DNA from: Nannobrachium achirus | Lineage: Eukaryota; Chordata; Actinopteri; Myctophiformes; Myctophidae | Length of the DNA: 64,000 nt | Direction: 5' to 3' | Assembly: GCA_963921795.1 (NCBI GenBank) | Contig: OY997642.1 | Span: 29,122,154 to 29,186,153 of the forward strand | Shown here: positions 13,877 to 24,949 of the stretch, piece after piece | Layout of the letters: each line of letters opens with the position of its first letter | Position numbering within the stretch: position 1 is the first letter of the stretch | Made by a program: the position numbers and the translations under genes | Notes under the pieces: generated by a model | What the model saw: only the letters and a program-made list of their open reading frames with translations | Told to the model about the DNA's origin: nothing | Database searches by the model: none

Positions 13877-13886
13877 CTCTCTCTGC
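13830..13886. repeat. (TC)n microsatellite
   Basis: Polypyrimidine dinucleotide tract with one CTTC interruption. Confidence 0.95.
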
Positions 13887-13979
13887 ATGGGTCACGCATG
13901 CAACGGGTGATGTGTGTCTCATCTTCCAACGGGTATAGAAAAATTATGTGGAGCAAATACATCCTCATACTTTCTATTC

Positions 13980-14644
13980 AGAGATGGGAAAAGTACTCAC
14001 ATTCTGTACTTAAGTAAAAGTAAAAGTACTTGTGAAAAAAACGACTTTGGTAAAAGTAAAAGTACTCATTCCAAATAATTACTCAAGTAAAAAGTAAAAA
14101 GTATGTGCTTTGAAAAGTACTTTTAAAGTAAAAGTAAAAGTATTTTTACCGTATATTTCTAGAATTTGAAGGATATTAAAATTAAAAGATCCCCACCAAA
14201 CACGTCTATGATTTGAAATCTAAATGCAGCAGTGTTTTTTTTAGACTGAGTACCAGTTATAGTCAGATAATATAGTACAATCATTATTATTATAAAAAAT
14301 AAATGTATAACCCACAATTTTGTAACCCTTTTTTTAAGTGTCCACCAAGTAGTCCTACACCATTATGACTGATGTTAAAATACAGATAAGGTTTTAGGTT
14401 TCCTAATAAGAATGTCGTTTTCATTGTTCAATTATAATTATAATACATCTCACATCCACAGACAGACAGATTTCTGACTGTTACTGTAAGATGTTTTGCA
14501 TGTCTGTCACTGGACCCCAATGTAAATAAGCCATACTACTGTAGTTGTGCTTTTGCTATGCGAACTGCTAATCAAGTATTCAATCAATCAATTCAAACAC
14601 GCGCATGCATGCAAGCGCATGAGGGCACGCGCGCGCGTGCCGCG

Positions 14645-14706
<62 letters not shown>

Positions 14707-15469
14707 GGCTTTTGCGAGGCAAAGATGACCGAAGCTACAGTTGTGCAGACTGCAGACCATTTTACTTTATCTAGCTTGCCCGTTTCAAGGCTACACTTTA
14801 TCCAGCATGAGTTAAAAAGCACTGCCACTGACTCACCTAAACTTCGGAGCTTCAAAAAGAAGTCGCATTTCCAAATTCCAACGCGTGTGCATGCCATTAC
14901 ATGGCCAAAGTCGTGTGTTCATAATCCAGAGTTATAGAATCCACGTGAATCGTGTTGACATGTTTGAAAGCCACGACGAGATGAATGGTTTACACAGCAT
15001 TGTCATGATGGTAGAATTAAACCAGACTCTGAAAACCGCGGATTTCAAAATAAGAGCACAATGTATGAGGCTATTATGTAGCCTATATGATTAGTTTTAT
15101 TTGTTAGTCAGTTACAGGAAGTAAATAGACCGGTGCTTGCCCTCCCTTGCCAACTTGACACAGTGTGAATCTCCCACTCTGGCCAGCAGCAGAGCGTCAT
15201 CGCAGCCTGTATGCATGATGATCAAGCGCTCTAATCATTTTGTTTGATCTGCCACGCATCGGCGGAACATTAACATACCGGTATAAAACCAAAGTAGCGA
15301 GCCTGTTTTGAAAATGTAGCGGAGTAAAAGTACAGATACTTGTGTTAAAATGTAACGGATAAAAGTAAAAAGTACTCAGAAAAATAATTACTCAGTAAAG
15401 TACAAAGTACTGAAAAATGTACTTCGTTACAGTAACGAAGTATTTGTACTTCGTTACTTCCCATCTCAG
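13980..15469. mobile_element. Tol2-like hAT element, non-autonomous, perfect 8-bp TSD
   Basis: The left end (AGAGATGGGAAAAGTACTC) and right end (GTTACTTCCCATCTCAG) are inverted versions of each other. Subterminal regions are rich in AAGTA and AGTAAAAGT motifs, as in Tol2/Ac-type fish hAT elements. TTCTATTC flanks both sides (13,972-13,979 and 15,470-15,477), a perfect 8-bp duplication. The roughly 1.5-kb interior carries an (AC)n tract at 14,648-14,704 and no transposase frame. It has inserted next to the dispersed segment that recurs at 13.4 and 15.55 kb. Confidence 0.85.
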
Positions 15470-15548
15470 TTCTATTCACCTAATTTTGCTGTTAAATTAT
15501 TTGTATCCATCATAAATATACACTCCTCCATGGGCTGCTCCTTACATT

Positions 15549-15660
15549 ATGATGCTCCCACATATTCTCACGCACGCACCATGCAGTTACAGTTACTTTC
15601 CCCATAACCCACACTCTGCACATATTTTGCAGCACATATATTCGAACGGGTAAGGTCTAG
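15549..15660. repeat. Dispersed repeat segment, copy 2
   Basis: Direct-orientation relative of 13,358-13,495, ending in the same 'gaacgggtaagg' motif. Confidence 0.5.
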
Positions 15661-15923
15661 TCTCACAAATTAGTGAGCGTAAGAGTATGCAGCAATTGTT
15701 TCTATAAATACTTTGCATATTTGTGTGTGTTTCCTGAAGAGAGAGGTCTATAGTTTCACAGTTGCACTTGGTCTGATTTACCTACCCATATTGGGTTTAA
15801 ATTGAAACTGAAAGGATTTGTAGGTCTTTATTTTTGAAACTGTCGAGTGTAGCAGAAATACGATGTGTTTTAATTTCTTCACATTCATCAGGCCAGATTA
15901 CAGTGCGTGGAATGGTGCATGCA

Positions 15924-15925
<2 letters not shown>

Positions 15926-15997
<72 letters not shown>
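15926..15997. repeat. (TG)n microsatellite
   Basis: About 36 TG dinucleotides. From here to about 17,200 I see no gene or clear element. Confidence 0.95.
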
Positions 15998-15998
<1 letters not shown>

Positions 15999-17202
15999 AT
16001 GTCCCAAATGTGTTTCAGCACAGCACACAGCACAGCAGTAGAGAAAATCAGACAGCCTGTTCTGAGACCTGCTTACACAGATCCGCCCATAAACTGAGAA
16101 AGACACAACGGGCCGGATTCATCAATATGGTTGTAAATATAGTGTAAATAAATTGTCTTACCTTCAAAATCCCTTCAAAATCCCTGACAAAATATATATT
16201 GTCATTTTATATTGTCTTCGCTTGGCCAACAGGCTGAGAGGCCATGAGGTCATGACCCATAACCAAAATAAGTAGCCTATAGCGTTCATCCAACAATCTG
16301 CCATTTTAGTTATTTTGTGTGCAAATGTTGTATTTTGGCCTGATGGTGGCGCTAGAGGGTCATGGGGTCAGTGGGGTTATAGAGCTCCTCCTTCAGAGAG
16401 CATGGATGGACTCATTTCATGGCTGAAGAAAGGACTCCTGCACACTTGTTTTGGTACACAGACCTTTATGAATACATGTTTTTTAGAATAATGCGTTGAA
16501 AGAATTGTACTTGCAGATTACATGAAAATGTTTCTGCCATGCAGCCTGATCTTCAGCATCAGTGATGCGCAACAGTAGGCCCAGCCAGAGGCCATCAGGG
16601 TCCAGAGACTTTGTCTGATGATTGACAGGCAGAACATCTGCACCAATTATGATTAATAGCTGCATGTCTGCTGGATCACAAACTGCAGAGGCATGAAATT
16701 ATCTTTAATTACTCATGGATCGTTACTGTGCTGTCATTGTTTATGTTTTGTTTTGCTCTGTTAGTCACTGGCTAAGTTTCTTTGCAAATTAGTTTCATGT
16801 AGCTTTTAGTTGAAACTATATAATCGCAAGGAGGGTGCATATAGTTTTACATTTTGTGTTTATGAAATAGAATCTTCATATACCAATCAAATTTATTTAG
16901 TAAAGTGGCATGCAGTGCATGCAGATTTGGGCACTTCCCCATTATAGTTTTTAGTCATAATTCAAACTTAAAGGAGCATTTCATATAGTTGGAAGAAGCT
17001 GCAGTCACGAGTCAAAAGTATAAAGATTTGGAATTGGCGCCCTATGATTGGGAAGAATTATGTAGAAGTATGTGTTCCTCTGGATTGCTTTGCACTACTT
17101 ACTCCACCTTCTATTTACCTCAACTACCAGCATGCTCTGCGCACCTCCCTTCTAAAGCCACTCCTAGTTGGGGTCGAGAATATTTCACTAAGGTGAGAAC
17201 AG

Positions 17203-17420
17203 GCAAAGATGGGCGAAAATAAAAAAAGGTATTTTGATACAAATTACAAATACTGGGTCAAAAGATTTATCACAATATAAATACAAAATACTGGTATGAG
17301 AAATGTATTTGAGATACAAATTACAAATACATATTTTGTATTTTGAAAATACATGGAAATATATATTTTATAAAAACTTCAAATATTGATTCACAAATAT
17401 TTAATTAACTGCCTGTCAGA
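17203..17420. mobile_element. hAT-like fragment, one end only
   Basis: 'caaagatgggcgaaaat' followed by repeated 'gatacaaattacaaatac' and 'tattttgtattttg' motifs resembles the subterminal part of hAT elements. No matching second end or target duplication was found. 17,420-18,344 shows no recognisable gene. Confidence 0.4.
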
Positions 17421-18344
17421 ATTTCTGAGATTAAATTGATCATACAACCAGAAGGTTTTATCTGGTGGTAGGAGCGGGCAGCCAAAATGTTTACCTCTGT
17501 GTGTGAGAACGCAGGCCAGAATGACCTTGTTATCGTCGAAAGCTAGACAAGAACTATGGCATGAATGCACAATCCATCCTACACAGACCTACAGTACCTC
17601 TACGCATGTACTCCAGGATTCTGACCATGATACAGACAAGGTGATGAAGTCTTTCACAAGACCCGCCCTAATCGGCCTCTCATTTGGGGTTGAATTTCTT
17701 TGGCGGAGTAGAAGTATTATTTATTCCAGAGTATAACCCTGTGTAAATGTTTAAAATGTGTCAATTTGAGCATACCTGACCTTCATCAGATACCTGCATC
17801 AGGGCTGCACGCCTAAACGGTTGCTGGGTTTTTATTTTTTTTACCTAAATTATGCACCCAGTAGGCTGTAACATAATTTATCAGCAACAGCAGCGGGTTC
17901 AATGGAATTTTTAATTGTGCAGCGGCAGCCATCTTGCCTCAGTCTGCTGCAGCTACTGCTCCTGCTAAATTTGCACCAGCATTCTAGCTATTTCCTGCCT
18001 CCTGTTAAATTTGCACCAGGTCTGCGTCTCCTGAAGCAACTACTGCTCCCATAAGGTACAACTTTTAAACATTAATAGGTTTGATCAAGCTAAGGTTTGA
18101 TAGCTAACTAACTTAGCAAGGTGCTGATTTCATTCAGCTAATGTTAGCTATAAGTTAAAACAAGGCAAATAAGAGCAATAACAAGACAAGTAAGAGCAAT
18201 AAAACAACAAGAATAAAACAAACATTGACCTGCACAGGTGGGCCAGGCTAGCTGTTCATTTAACAAGTGCAATTATGCCTTGAATTGCAATGTTATTAAA
18301 TCCTTTTCAAAAATATAAGCAAGCTATTATGGGAAATTCTGCTA

Positions 18345-18960
18345 TAAGGGCGATGCTGCTCTGAGCATTGCCAAAATGCCCCCAGAGCAGCAATTTAACA
18401 TTGGTCTATGATAGAAAAAACAAAAACTTCCTTATTGAACAGACAGTTTAACATATTACATTCAGACCTCCAAAATAAATATGGATTCTTGTCTTGCATT
18501 TTTAAGGAATGTATTAAATCATGGTACAGTGGGCAGTGAAAAACAAAATGAAATGCATCCTCCACAACTCCCAGGTCACAAAGAACACAAACGCTGCTCC
18601 TCAGGAATGCCAGTATACCTACACACCTCAAGTGCCACCAGAGAAGCAATTTAAAATTGGTCTATGCATATCATTTAAGCTGCTCTGAGAGCGGGAGCGT
18701 GTCGCTATTTCGACGTGTCATTTGTTCGACTTAGGGATCGCGAGATTTCGGCGCCGCTGTTTCGACGGCACCCTTTTTCGAAAAAAAGGACGCCAATGTT
18801 TCGACACGACAACTGTCCTACACGACAACAGTTCGACAAGACGGCACGGTATTTCGACAATGAAAAAACAAGTCTCTCAGCGACACGCTCCCCCCGACAG
18901 ACTCATGGTGCCAACGCTCCTCCTAACCCAGCCTTCCCCTCCCCCGACCCTTCTATCGTT
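18345..18960 (+). repeat. Left member of a 10-kb-spaced inverted repeat pair
   Basis: 18,700-18,960 matches, in reverse complement, 28,490-28,760: 'gggatcgcgagatt', 'cggcgccgctgtttcgac', 'ggcaccctttttcgaaaaa' and 'ggtatttcgacaatgaaaaa' appear in the same order, followed on both sides by a pyrimidine/purine microsatellite. The outer part shares 'gagcagcaatttaacatt'-type sequence with 28,760-28,930. The motif TTCGAC recurs about six times. The outer part of the left member is interrupted by a LINE fragment. Confidence 0.7.
18395..18649 (-). pseudogene. LINE reverse transcriptase C-terminal fragment
   Basis: An 84-codon minus-strand frame contains a CxLC...EDAFHFVFHCPLY motif, the zinc-finger-like tail found downstream of the RT domain in many LINE proteins. 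No RT catalytic motif, start or 3' tail is visible. It is a short relic embedded in the outer left inverted repeat. The LINE clade cannot be told. Confidence 0.55.
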
Positions 18961-19009
18961 TCTAGGCTATTTGTTGTTCTGCCTATCTACATAGGCCTAC
19001 TGTGTTTTA

Positions 19010-19054
<45 letters not shown>

Positions 19055-19064
19055 GTCTCTCTCC

Positions 19065-19110
<46 letters not shown>

Positions 19111-19211
19111 CTTGTCTCTCTCTCCCTCCCTCACTCCCTTTCTCACCCTCACTCCCTCCCTCACTCACTCACACGCATAGACAGACCACAATTTTCTGTG
19201 GAGACCGGGTT

Positions 19212-19305
<94 letters not shown>

Positions 19306-19306
19306 C

Positions 19307-19361
<55 letters not shown>
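19010..19361. repeat. Compound microsatellite (TCTG)n-(TTTC)n-(AC)n
   Basis: (TCTG)n at about 19,010-19,052, (TTTC)n at about 19,075-19,110, a TCCC-rich spacer, and (AC)n from about 19,212 to 19,361 with one CAA interruption near 19,304. Open frames across it are repeat artefacts. Confidence 0.95.
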
Positions 19362-19362
<1 letters not shown>

Positions 19363-19745
19363 ACAGGGCGAACGGCGGACTGGTTACTGTCTTTCTCACA
19401 ATGGCCCAAATGTAAACTTTTGTTCTGCTGTCATAAGCCCGTGTTTGCCAATAAAGCTCCTTTGAAGCCTATATGTTGCGAAGTGACCTGTATTCGTGAC
19501 ATGCATGAACTGTAGGCAGGGGTGTTGTGGCAACTTGTGGGGGGAGTGGGTCTCCAGAAGCCCTGTGCACGGATTTATTAGCTGGAGCGGTCGCATGCAT
19601 GCGCTCGCGCACGTGAGTGATCGCCGATTAGGCCTATAATAACCTCTTTAATATGCTCCAGACTGACCCGACAGAACTTATCACACCTACTAGATCAGTA
19701 GTGTTTTTGCGAGGTGCTAAAACAGCAAAGGGTGTTCGCGCATCT

Positions 19746-19820
<75 letters not shown>
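19746..19820. repeat. (TCTG)n microsatellite
   Basis: About 18 tetramers followed by a TC-rich tail, about 100 bp outside the DIRS left terminus. Confidence 0.95.
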
Positions 19821-19825
<5 letters not shown>

Positions 19826-19940
19826 CCCTCCTCGCTTTCTCTCTCTCCTCCATGCTCTCCTCTCCCTCTCTCTGTGTGCATCTTAATATTATAACTCTAT
19901 GGTGTGCATGCTTAAAAGAACAGTTTTCTGTCATTTACTC

Positions 19941-20108
19941 GAAATGCACTCCTCTTGGGTTATCGCGCCTCCTAGCGTGCGATACAGAGCTACACATATG
20001 CTCCCGAATGACAAAGTCGGAGGGTATGCCAGTCAAAGCGCCCCGCCCCAACCGAGGGCATAAGGCGCGAGACTGGCATGTGTACTTCCTCTTCCGTTCC
20101 TCTGCACG
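19941..20108 (+). repeat. DIRS left inverted terminal repeat
   Basis: Starts 'gaaatgcactcctcttgggt' and matches the reverse complement of about 26,420-26,600, except for an extra 'aacaaca' in the right copy near its inner end. Confidence 0.85.
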
Positions 20109-20331
20109 CATGAGATACGGACGTCTACACATGTTACTCTACGACAAATAATTAATTCTTCAAGTTACTCAGTCTAAGATCAGTTCGAATTCAACTTTAG
20201 CCTTAGCGGTGAGTAGGACCATCACCCACGGGTTTCGTTCAACTTGGTCTGTTCTTCTCTGTTTTGTTCTTCGCTGTTTGCTGCTAACGATAACAAGCGG
20301 CTAGCCTAGGTTAGCTTAGCTTACCGTCGTC

Positions 20332-22314
20332 ATGTCTAGCGAGGGTCTGTTTTCACCACCCCTCCCTCGACGCTGCGGGGATCCGGAGTGCAGCCGCTTC
20401 ATCGCCGCTGAGGACCCGCATTCCATCTGCCTGGGCTGTCTGGAGCTACAACACGCTTGGCAAGGTTTCTACTTCCCAAACAGCTGCGTGTTCTGCGCGA
20501 CGATGGACGCGGCCGTTCTTCACCAGCGTCTGCTGGTGGTCATGAACATGGACGCTGCAAGGCCCAAACAAAGCCACGTCGCTCGGGGAGCTCAGATGGA
20601 ACACGGCGCTCAGATCCCCGCCACGCCAGGACAAAGAAGCGGGCCTGTTTCCAGCACCGCAGCAAGGTTTGTCCAGGCGGCTCCTAGTGTTTGCGAACCT
20701 ATCCGCAGTAGCTTCGCTCCGATGTACACTATTTCTACCACAGCGCACAGTGGTGGACCCGGCATGTTCGGCTCTACCCCGCGCTTCTCCTTCACGCCCG
20801 GTCCTGGTTTGACCAGCACCGGGCCTCTCCAGGCCTCCGCCGCCCTGCAGGCTAGCCTCCAGGGACCACTCCAGGCGGGGCCATTGTCTCCGGTCGCCGC
20901 CGAGGCGGCCACCAGTGGGACTCCTCACCCCACCAACCCGTTCCTGATGACTCCAACGGTCACCGCCCCCCCCTCTTTCCCCCCTCTCTTAACGTCCCAA
21001 CAGAACGTGCCACGTAAAGTGCCTCGCGGCTCGGACGAGTTTGGCACCTCCGAGGAGGAGGAAGATGCCATGGAAGGAGAAGAGGAGGAAGATGAAGAGG
21101 AGGAGGAGGAGGACGGTTTGGTTCAAGAGGAGACAAGTGAGGACATTGTGATGCTAAGCCCCCGTCATGGCGGCACCCCTCGCACCTCACCCCAAGCCCC
21201 CCCCATCGCCCCTGCCAAGAAGGCAGCGGTGGATAAGGAGAAGGTGGGCGCCACAGCAGAATCCACCCCACAAGAACTGGACCTGCTGGCAGTGGTTGAG
21301 CTGGCGGTGGCCAAGATGGGCCTCACTATGCCAGTGGAGCCTCGCCCTGCGAGCTCAACGGAGATCAAGTTTGCGGGCAAGAGAGAGGTACAGACACCAG
21401 TCCCTCGCTCTCAGAAGCTACCCGCTACCCCGGGGCTCAAAGAAGCTCTCCATTCCACATGGAAAGAACACAGAGAGCCCGGGAAGATGGCTCTGTCAAC
21501 CTCACTGGCGGATGAGGACAAGTTTGGCGTGGGCGGCCTTCCCCCTGTGGATGTCGCCACTAATCAGTTCTTCTGTGCCCAGTTTAAACCCACGGAATGC
21601 CCCTTCACTCAGGAGCCTGTGCCCAAGTTCAAGAACAAGGACGAGAACAAGGTCTCCAACATGGTAAAAAATGTTTATAAAGCTGCAGGGCTCTCTGTGA
21701 AAAGTTTAAACGTGGTGGGGCTGATGAATGGAGCCATGGCAGAGATGCTGCTCCAAAACAAGGACCGCCTCCCTCCTGAAGCCTATGCTGAATGGGATGC
21801 CATGCTACAGCTGGCAATAGTGAGCAACGTCCATGCCATCCAATGGGCTGGCAGAGGGATGGACGTCGCTGTCAGCATGGAGAGGTTCAGGTGGCTGCAG
21901 AAAGTCCCCTTCCAAGGCGACGAACCAAAGGCCAGCGAGAGGCGAGAGGAGCTGAGGGGCCTGGACACAGCCCCCAACAGTCTCTTCGAGGGAGCGTTAC
22001 CCTTCCTCCGTGTCATCACCGACACCAATAAAGCCCAAAAAGAAGTGGTGGATGCTGTTTTGGGTAAACCTGATAAAGGGAAAGAACAGTCAGGCTACTC
22101 AGGACGCTCTTCCCGTAATAGGGAGAGATATCAGGGACCCCCCCGACAGGGCGGGAAACCCCATCGTTCTCCTAGAGCTCCGTCTTCCTCCTCGGGCACG
22201 AGCAGGAACAGAAGTCAGAGCAACCAGGGCTCCCAGCACCAGGAGATGCGCCCACCAGCTCGCCCTTCATACAGTGCAGCAGTGAGGGGGCGTGGGAGAG
22301 GGTCGAGAAAATGA
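20332..22314 (+). CDS. DIRS ORF1, gag-like protein (660 aa)
   Basis: The ATG at 20,332 opens a 660-codon frame 0.4 kb inside the left terminus. The N-terminus has a cysteine-rich cluster (CGDPEC, CLGC, CVFC, residues about 15-60). The middle is proline/serine-rich, residues about 240-265 are a glutamate run (EEEEDEEEEEED), and the C-terminal ~80 residues are basic with RGRGRGSRK at the end, suited to nucleic acid binding. Position and composition match the gag-like first frame of fish DIRS elements, whose proteins are poorly conserved, so the call depends on context. It stops 50 nt before the first ATG of the RT frame. No disabling mutation was seen. Confidence 0.75.
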   Translation: MSSEGLFSPPLPRRCGDPECSRFIAAEDPHSICLGCLELQHAWQGFYFPNSCVFCATMDAAVLHQRLLVVMNMDAARPKQSHVARGAQMEHGAQIPATPGQRSGPVSSTAARFVQAAPSVCEPIRSSFAPMYTISTTAHSGGPGMFGSTPRFSFTPGPGLTSTGPLQASAALQASLQGPLQAGPLSPVAAEAATSGTPHPTNPFLMTPTVTAPPSFPPLLTSQQNVPRKVPRGSDEFGTSEEEEDAMEGEEEEDEEEEEEDGLVQEETSEDIVMLSPRHGGTPRTSPQAPPIAPAKKAAVDKEKVGATAESTPQELDLLAVVELAVAKMGLTMPVEPRPASSTEIKFAGKREVQTPVPRSQKLPATPGLKEALHSTWKEHREPGKMALSTSLADEDKFGVGGLPPVDVATNQFFCAQFKPTECPFTQEPVPKFKNKDENKVSNMVKNVYKAAGLSVKSLNVVGLMNGAMAEMLLQNKDRLPPEAYAEWDAMLQLAIVSNVHAIQWAGRGMDVAVSMERFRWLQKVPFQGDEPKASERREELRGLDTAPNSLFEGALPFLRVITDTNKAQKEVVDAVLGKPDKGKEQSGYSGRSSRNRERYQGPPRQGGKPHRSPRAPSSSSGTSRNRSQSNQGSQHQEMRPPARPSYSAAVRGRGRGSRK

Positions 22315-22363
22315 CACTTTGAGAAAGAGGGCCTTCTCACCCTCGGCGCACGGAGACAGGGTC

Positions 22364-24949
22364 ATGGACGGCTCTCCAGCGCGCAAGCACAGTGCACTTT
22401 TGATCCTGCCACCCAGGGTGGAGGAATCCAATGTAAATGTGAATTTTGTTACTGTGCCAAATGTTTTCTCCCAAGTAAAGAATGTGTCTGCGAAACAAGG
22501 TCTCTTCTTTCACAATGCACACACAATGGAGAATCCCCAGTGGGGACATCCATATATAAATTATGCATGCCCAGTACCACAATCACAAACACAAACAGCC
22601 TTCAAGGAAACCCCCTTAAGGGGCATTTCCAATATAAAAGGTTTAATTGTTCCACAGCCTCAACTCAAGGGCCGGAACAACAAGTGTTCCCCCCTTCCGA
22701 CACGAGAGGGCGCCAAAGCGCCAGCCAAGGTAAGAAGGTTGCAGAGAGGTCTTTCTTGTTTAGCTATCCCAGCCCCAGCTGCGACAGCAGTATTAAACAG
22801 GGTTTTAGACAGGACGTGTTTACAAGAATGCGTTCCTTTTTACACTCCTCCTCTGCCTCCTGTCCCACCGTGCAACAAAGTGTTGTCGCCGGTGATAAAG
22901 GCATTAAACGTAAGGCCCTCGCTTCACAGCAAGACGGTGTCACGCTCAGTAGTAAGTCACGTGTCTCAGTCTCGAGTCCCTTTGACTTCCGCGTTACCGG
23001 TGACGTCAGAGTCGTGTCCGGGGATGCACATACCGTGCATTCCTATCAATCACATTCCGTTAGGTCTGACGTCAGCTCCCATTCAGAATCCTTTGTCAAA
23101 GCATTTAACTCAATGGAAAGCATGCAAGCCGTGTCCCTGGGTGCTTCGCACCGTGAGGCAGGGATACAGGCTACAATTCTCAACCCAGCCTCCCTTGTCA
23201 GACAGAGTGATATTCACGCATGCAAAGGGGCAGGCCGCTTTGATTCTGAGGGAGGAGATTCACTCTTTATTGGGGAAAGGAGCGATCAGGGAAGTTTCCA
23301 CAGATCAGCTCGGTCTGGGGTTTTATTCTCATTATTTCGTTGTGCCAAAGAAAGGGGGGGGGCTGAGGCCCATTCTGGACCTAAAAGCCCTCAACAATTT
23401 TCTGGTAAAGTACAGTTTCAAAATGTTGACGAACGTAGCGCTATTGCGCTCGATCAGAATCAACGATTATTGGACGTCCCTCGATTTGAAGGACGCGTAC
23501 CAGCATGTGGGAATTTACCCCCCACACAGAAAATTCCTGAGGTTCGGTTTCGAGGGGAAAGTGTACGAATACACTGTTCTCCCGTTCGGCCTCTCTCTGT
23601 CTCCCCGCGTGTTTGTCAAAGTGACACAAGCGGCTATAGCTCCCCTGCGGCAGCAGGGAATCCGACTTGCGACGTACCTGGACGATTGGTTAATAAGCGC
23701 AAGTTCAAGAGAGGAGGTGACACGTCTCACCAATGTGGTGATGTCGCAGTTAACCTCTCTGGGGTTCAACATAAACTTCAAAAAGAGTATGTTAACACCA
23801 GCTCAGCAGACCACCTTTTTGGGGATCTCGCTGGACTCAATAAATATGACGGCTCGACTCTCACAGGAGCGATTAGTCAAGATCGTGGCCTGCGCGAAAT
23901 CTTTTCGCGTGGGCAGAGTGGTCACGTACAAGCGCTGCATGATTATGTCAGGGCTGATGGCCTCAACTATCCATCTACTCAGGCTGGGCAGGCTGTATAT
24001 GAGGCCTTTTCAAAAGTGGATGTTGGCACTCAAGATCCACTCGACACAAGGTTGCCACAAGGTCAAGGTGTCCCCAGGGTGTGTGTACACACTGAGACCG
24101 TGGGTGGACGTGACTCTTCTGTCCCAGGGGGTCAGTATGGGCGTGGTGGTGTCACGGAAAGTGATCACAACGGACGCCAGCCTCAGTGGTTGGGGCGCAA
24201 CGCACGAGGGCCGTTCGGTGAGGGGAGTTTGGGACTCCGCTCTACAGAAGCGGCACATCAATTTCCTGGAATTAAAGGCAGTGTTTCTGGCGTTGAAACA
24301 TTTTTTGCCTTTTGTGGAAGGGTGTCACGTGTTGATCAGGACGGACAACACGACGACCATGTGCTATATCAACAAGCAGGGGGGCCTCTCCTCCCCGGCT
24401 CTCAATCAGCTGGCGCGGGATCTGACGCTGTGGTGGGAACCACGTTTGGCGTCGATCAAGGCGTCGCACATTCCGGGGCTTCTGAACAGCGGAGCAGATC
24501 TGCTGTCCAGGGGGGAGCCCCTTTATGCAAATTGGTCCCTCCACCCGGGAGTGGTGAGACAGATTTGGAGCAGGTTCGGTCAGCCTCAAGTCGACTTGTT
24601 CGCGTCAGCAGAGAACGCGAAGTGTACACTTTTCTTCTCTGCGACGGGGCCAGCCCCACTGGGGCTGGATGCTCTGGCTCACGACTGGCCGAGGGAACTG
24701 CTGTACGCGTTTCCTCCGTTGGAACTGATCCCCCAGACTTTGGAGAGGGTCAGGCGGTTCGGCCTCAAACTATTGTTGGTGGCTCCGGGGTGGGGCGTGT
24801 GGAGGTCGGAGATATCTCCCCTCCTTTACGGCAACCCGTGGCCTCTGCCGCCAATCAGAGATCTGCTACGGCAGGCAGGGCAGGAGATCTTCCATCCCGA
24901 CCCGGCGAAGCTAGACCTTCAGGTTTGGCCCGTGAAGGGGAGTCTTTGA
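22364..24949 (+). CDS. DIRS ORF2, reverse transcriptase / RNase H / methyltransferase-like
   Basis: The frame is open from 22,292, and the first in-frame ATG is 22,364 (VMDGSPARK context). The RT domain shows LDLKALNNF, SLDLKDAYQHV, the VLPFGLSLSPRVF box and the catalytic YLDDWL at about 23,675-23,692. The RNase H domain follows (ITTDASLSGWG, LELKAV, RTDNTTTM, and SHIPGLLNSGADLLSR). Downstream is the VDLFAS...FFS...WPRELLYAFPP block typical of the DAM-like domain in DIRS proteins. The C-terminal end overlaps the recombinase frame. It is in a different frame from ORF1, so translation needs reinitiation, splicing or frameshifting. All catalytic signatures appear intact. Confidence 0.9.
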   Translation: MDGSPARKHSALLILPPRVEESNVNVNFVTVPNVFSQVKNVSAKQGLFFHNAHTMENPQWGHPYINYACPVPQSQTQTAFKETPLRGISNIKGLIVPQPQLKGRNNKCSPLPTREGAKAPAKVRRLQRGLSCLAIPAPAATAVLNRVLDRTCLQECVPFYTPPLPPVPPCNKVLSPVIKALNVRPSLHSKTVSRSVVSHVSQSRVPLTSALPVTSESCPGMHIPCIPINHIPLGLTSAPIQNPLSKHLTQWKACKPCPWVLRTVRQGYRLQFSTQPPLSDRVIFTHAKGQAALILREEIHSLLGKGAIREVSTDQLGLGFYSHYFVVPKKGGGLRPILDLKALNNFLVKYSFKMLTNVALLRSIRINDYWTSLDLKDAYQHVGIYPPHRKFLRFGFEGKVYEYTVLPFGLSLSPRVFVKVTQAAIAPLRQQGIRLATYLDDWLISASSREEVTRLTNVVMSQLTSLGFNINFKKSMLTPAQQTTFLGISLDSINMTARLSQERLVKIVACAKSFRVGRVVTYKRCMIMSGLMASTIHLLRLGRLYMRPFQKWMLALKIHSTQGCHKVKVSPGCVYTLRPWVDVTLLSQGVSMGVVVSRKVITTDASLSGWGATHEGRSVRGVWDSALQKRHINFLELKAVFLALKHFLPFVEGCHVLIRTDNTTTMCYINKQGGLSSPALNQLARDLTLWWEPRLASIKASHIPGLLNSGADLLSRGEPLYANWSLHPGVVRQIWSRFGQPQVDLFASAENAKCTLFFSATGPAPLGLDALAHDWPRELLYAFPPLELIPQTLERVRRFGLKLLLVAPGWGVWRSEISPLLYGNPWPLPPIRDLLRQAGQEIFHPDPAKLDLQVWPVKGSL

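Noticed and set aside
19002..19515. 266- and 137-codon frames with poly-(TH), poly-(SL) and poly-(CV)
   Set aside because: They run through TCTG, TTTC and AC microsatellites; no conserved part outside the repeats.
20446..21380. Several minus-strand frames of 100-160 codons across DIRS ORF1
   Set aside because: Overlap a well-supported gag-like frame, show low-complexity Gly/Pro/Arg composition and have no motifs.
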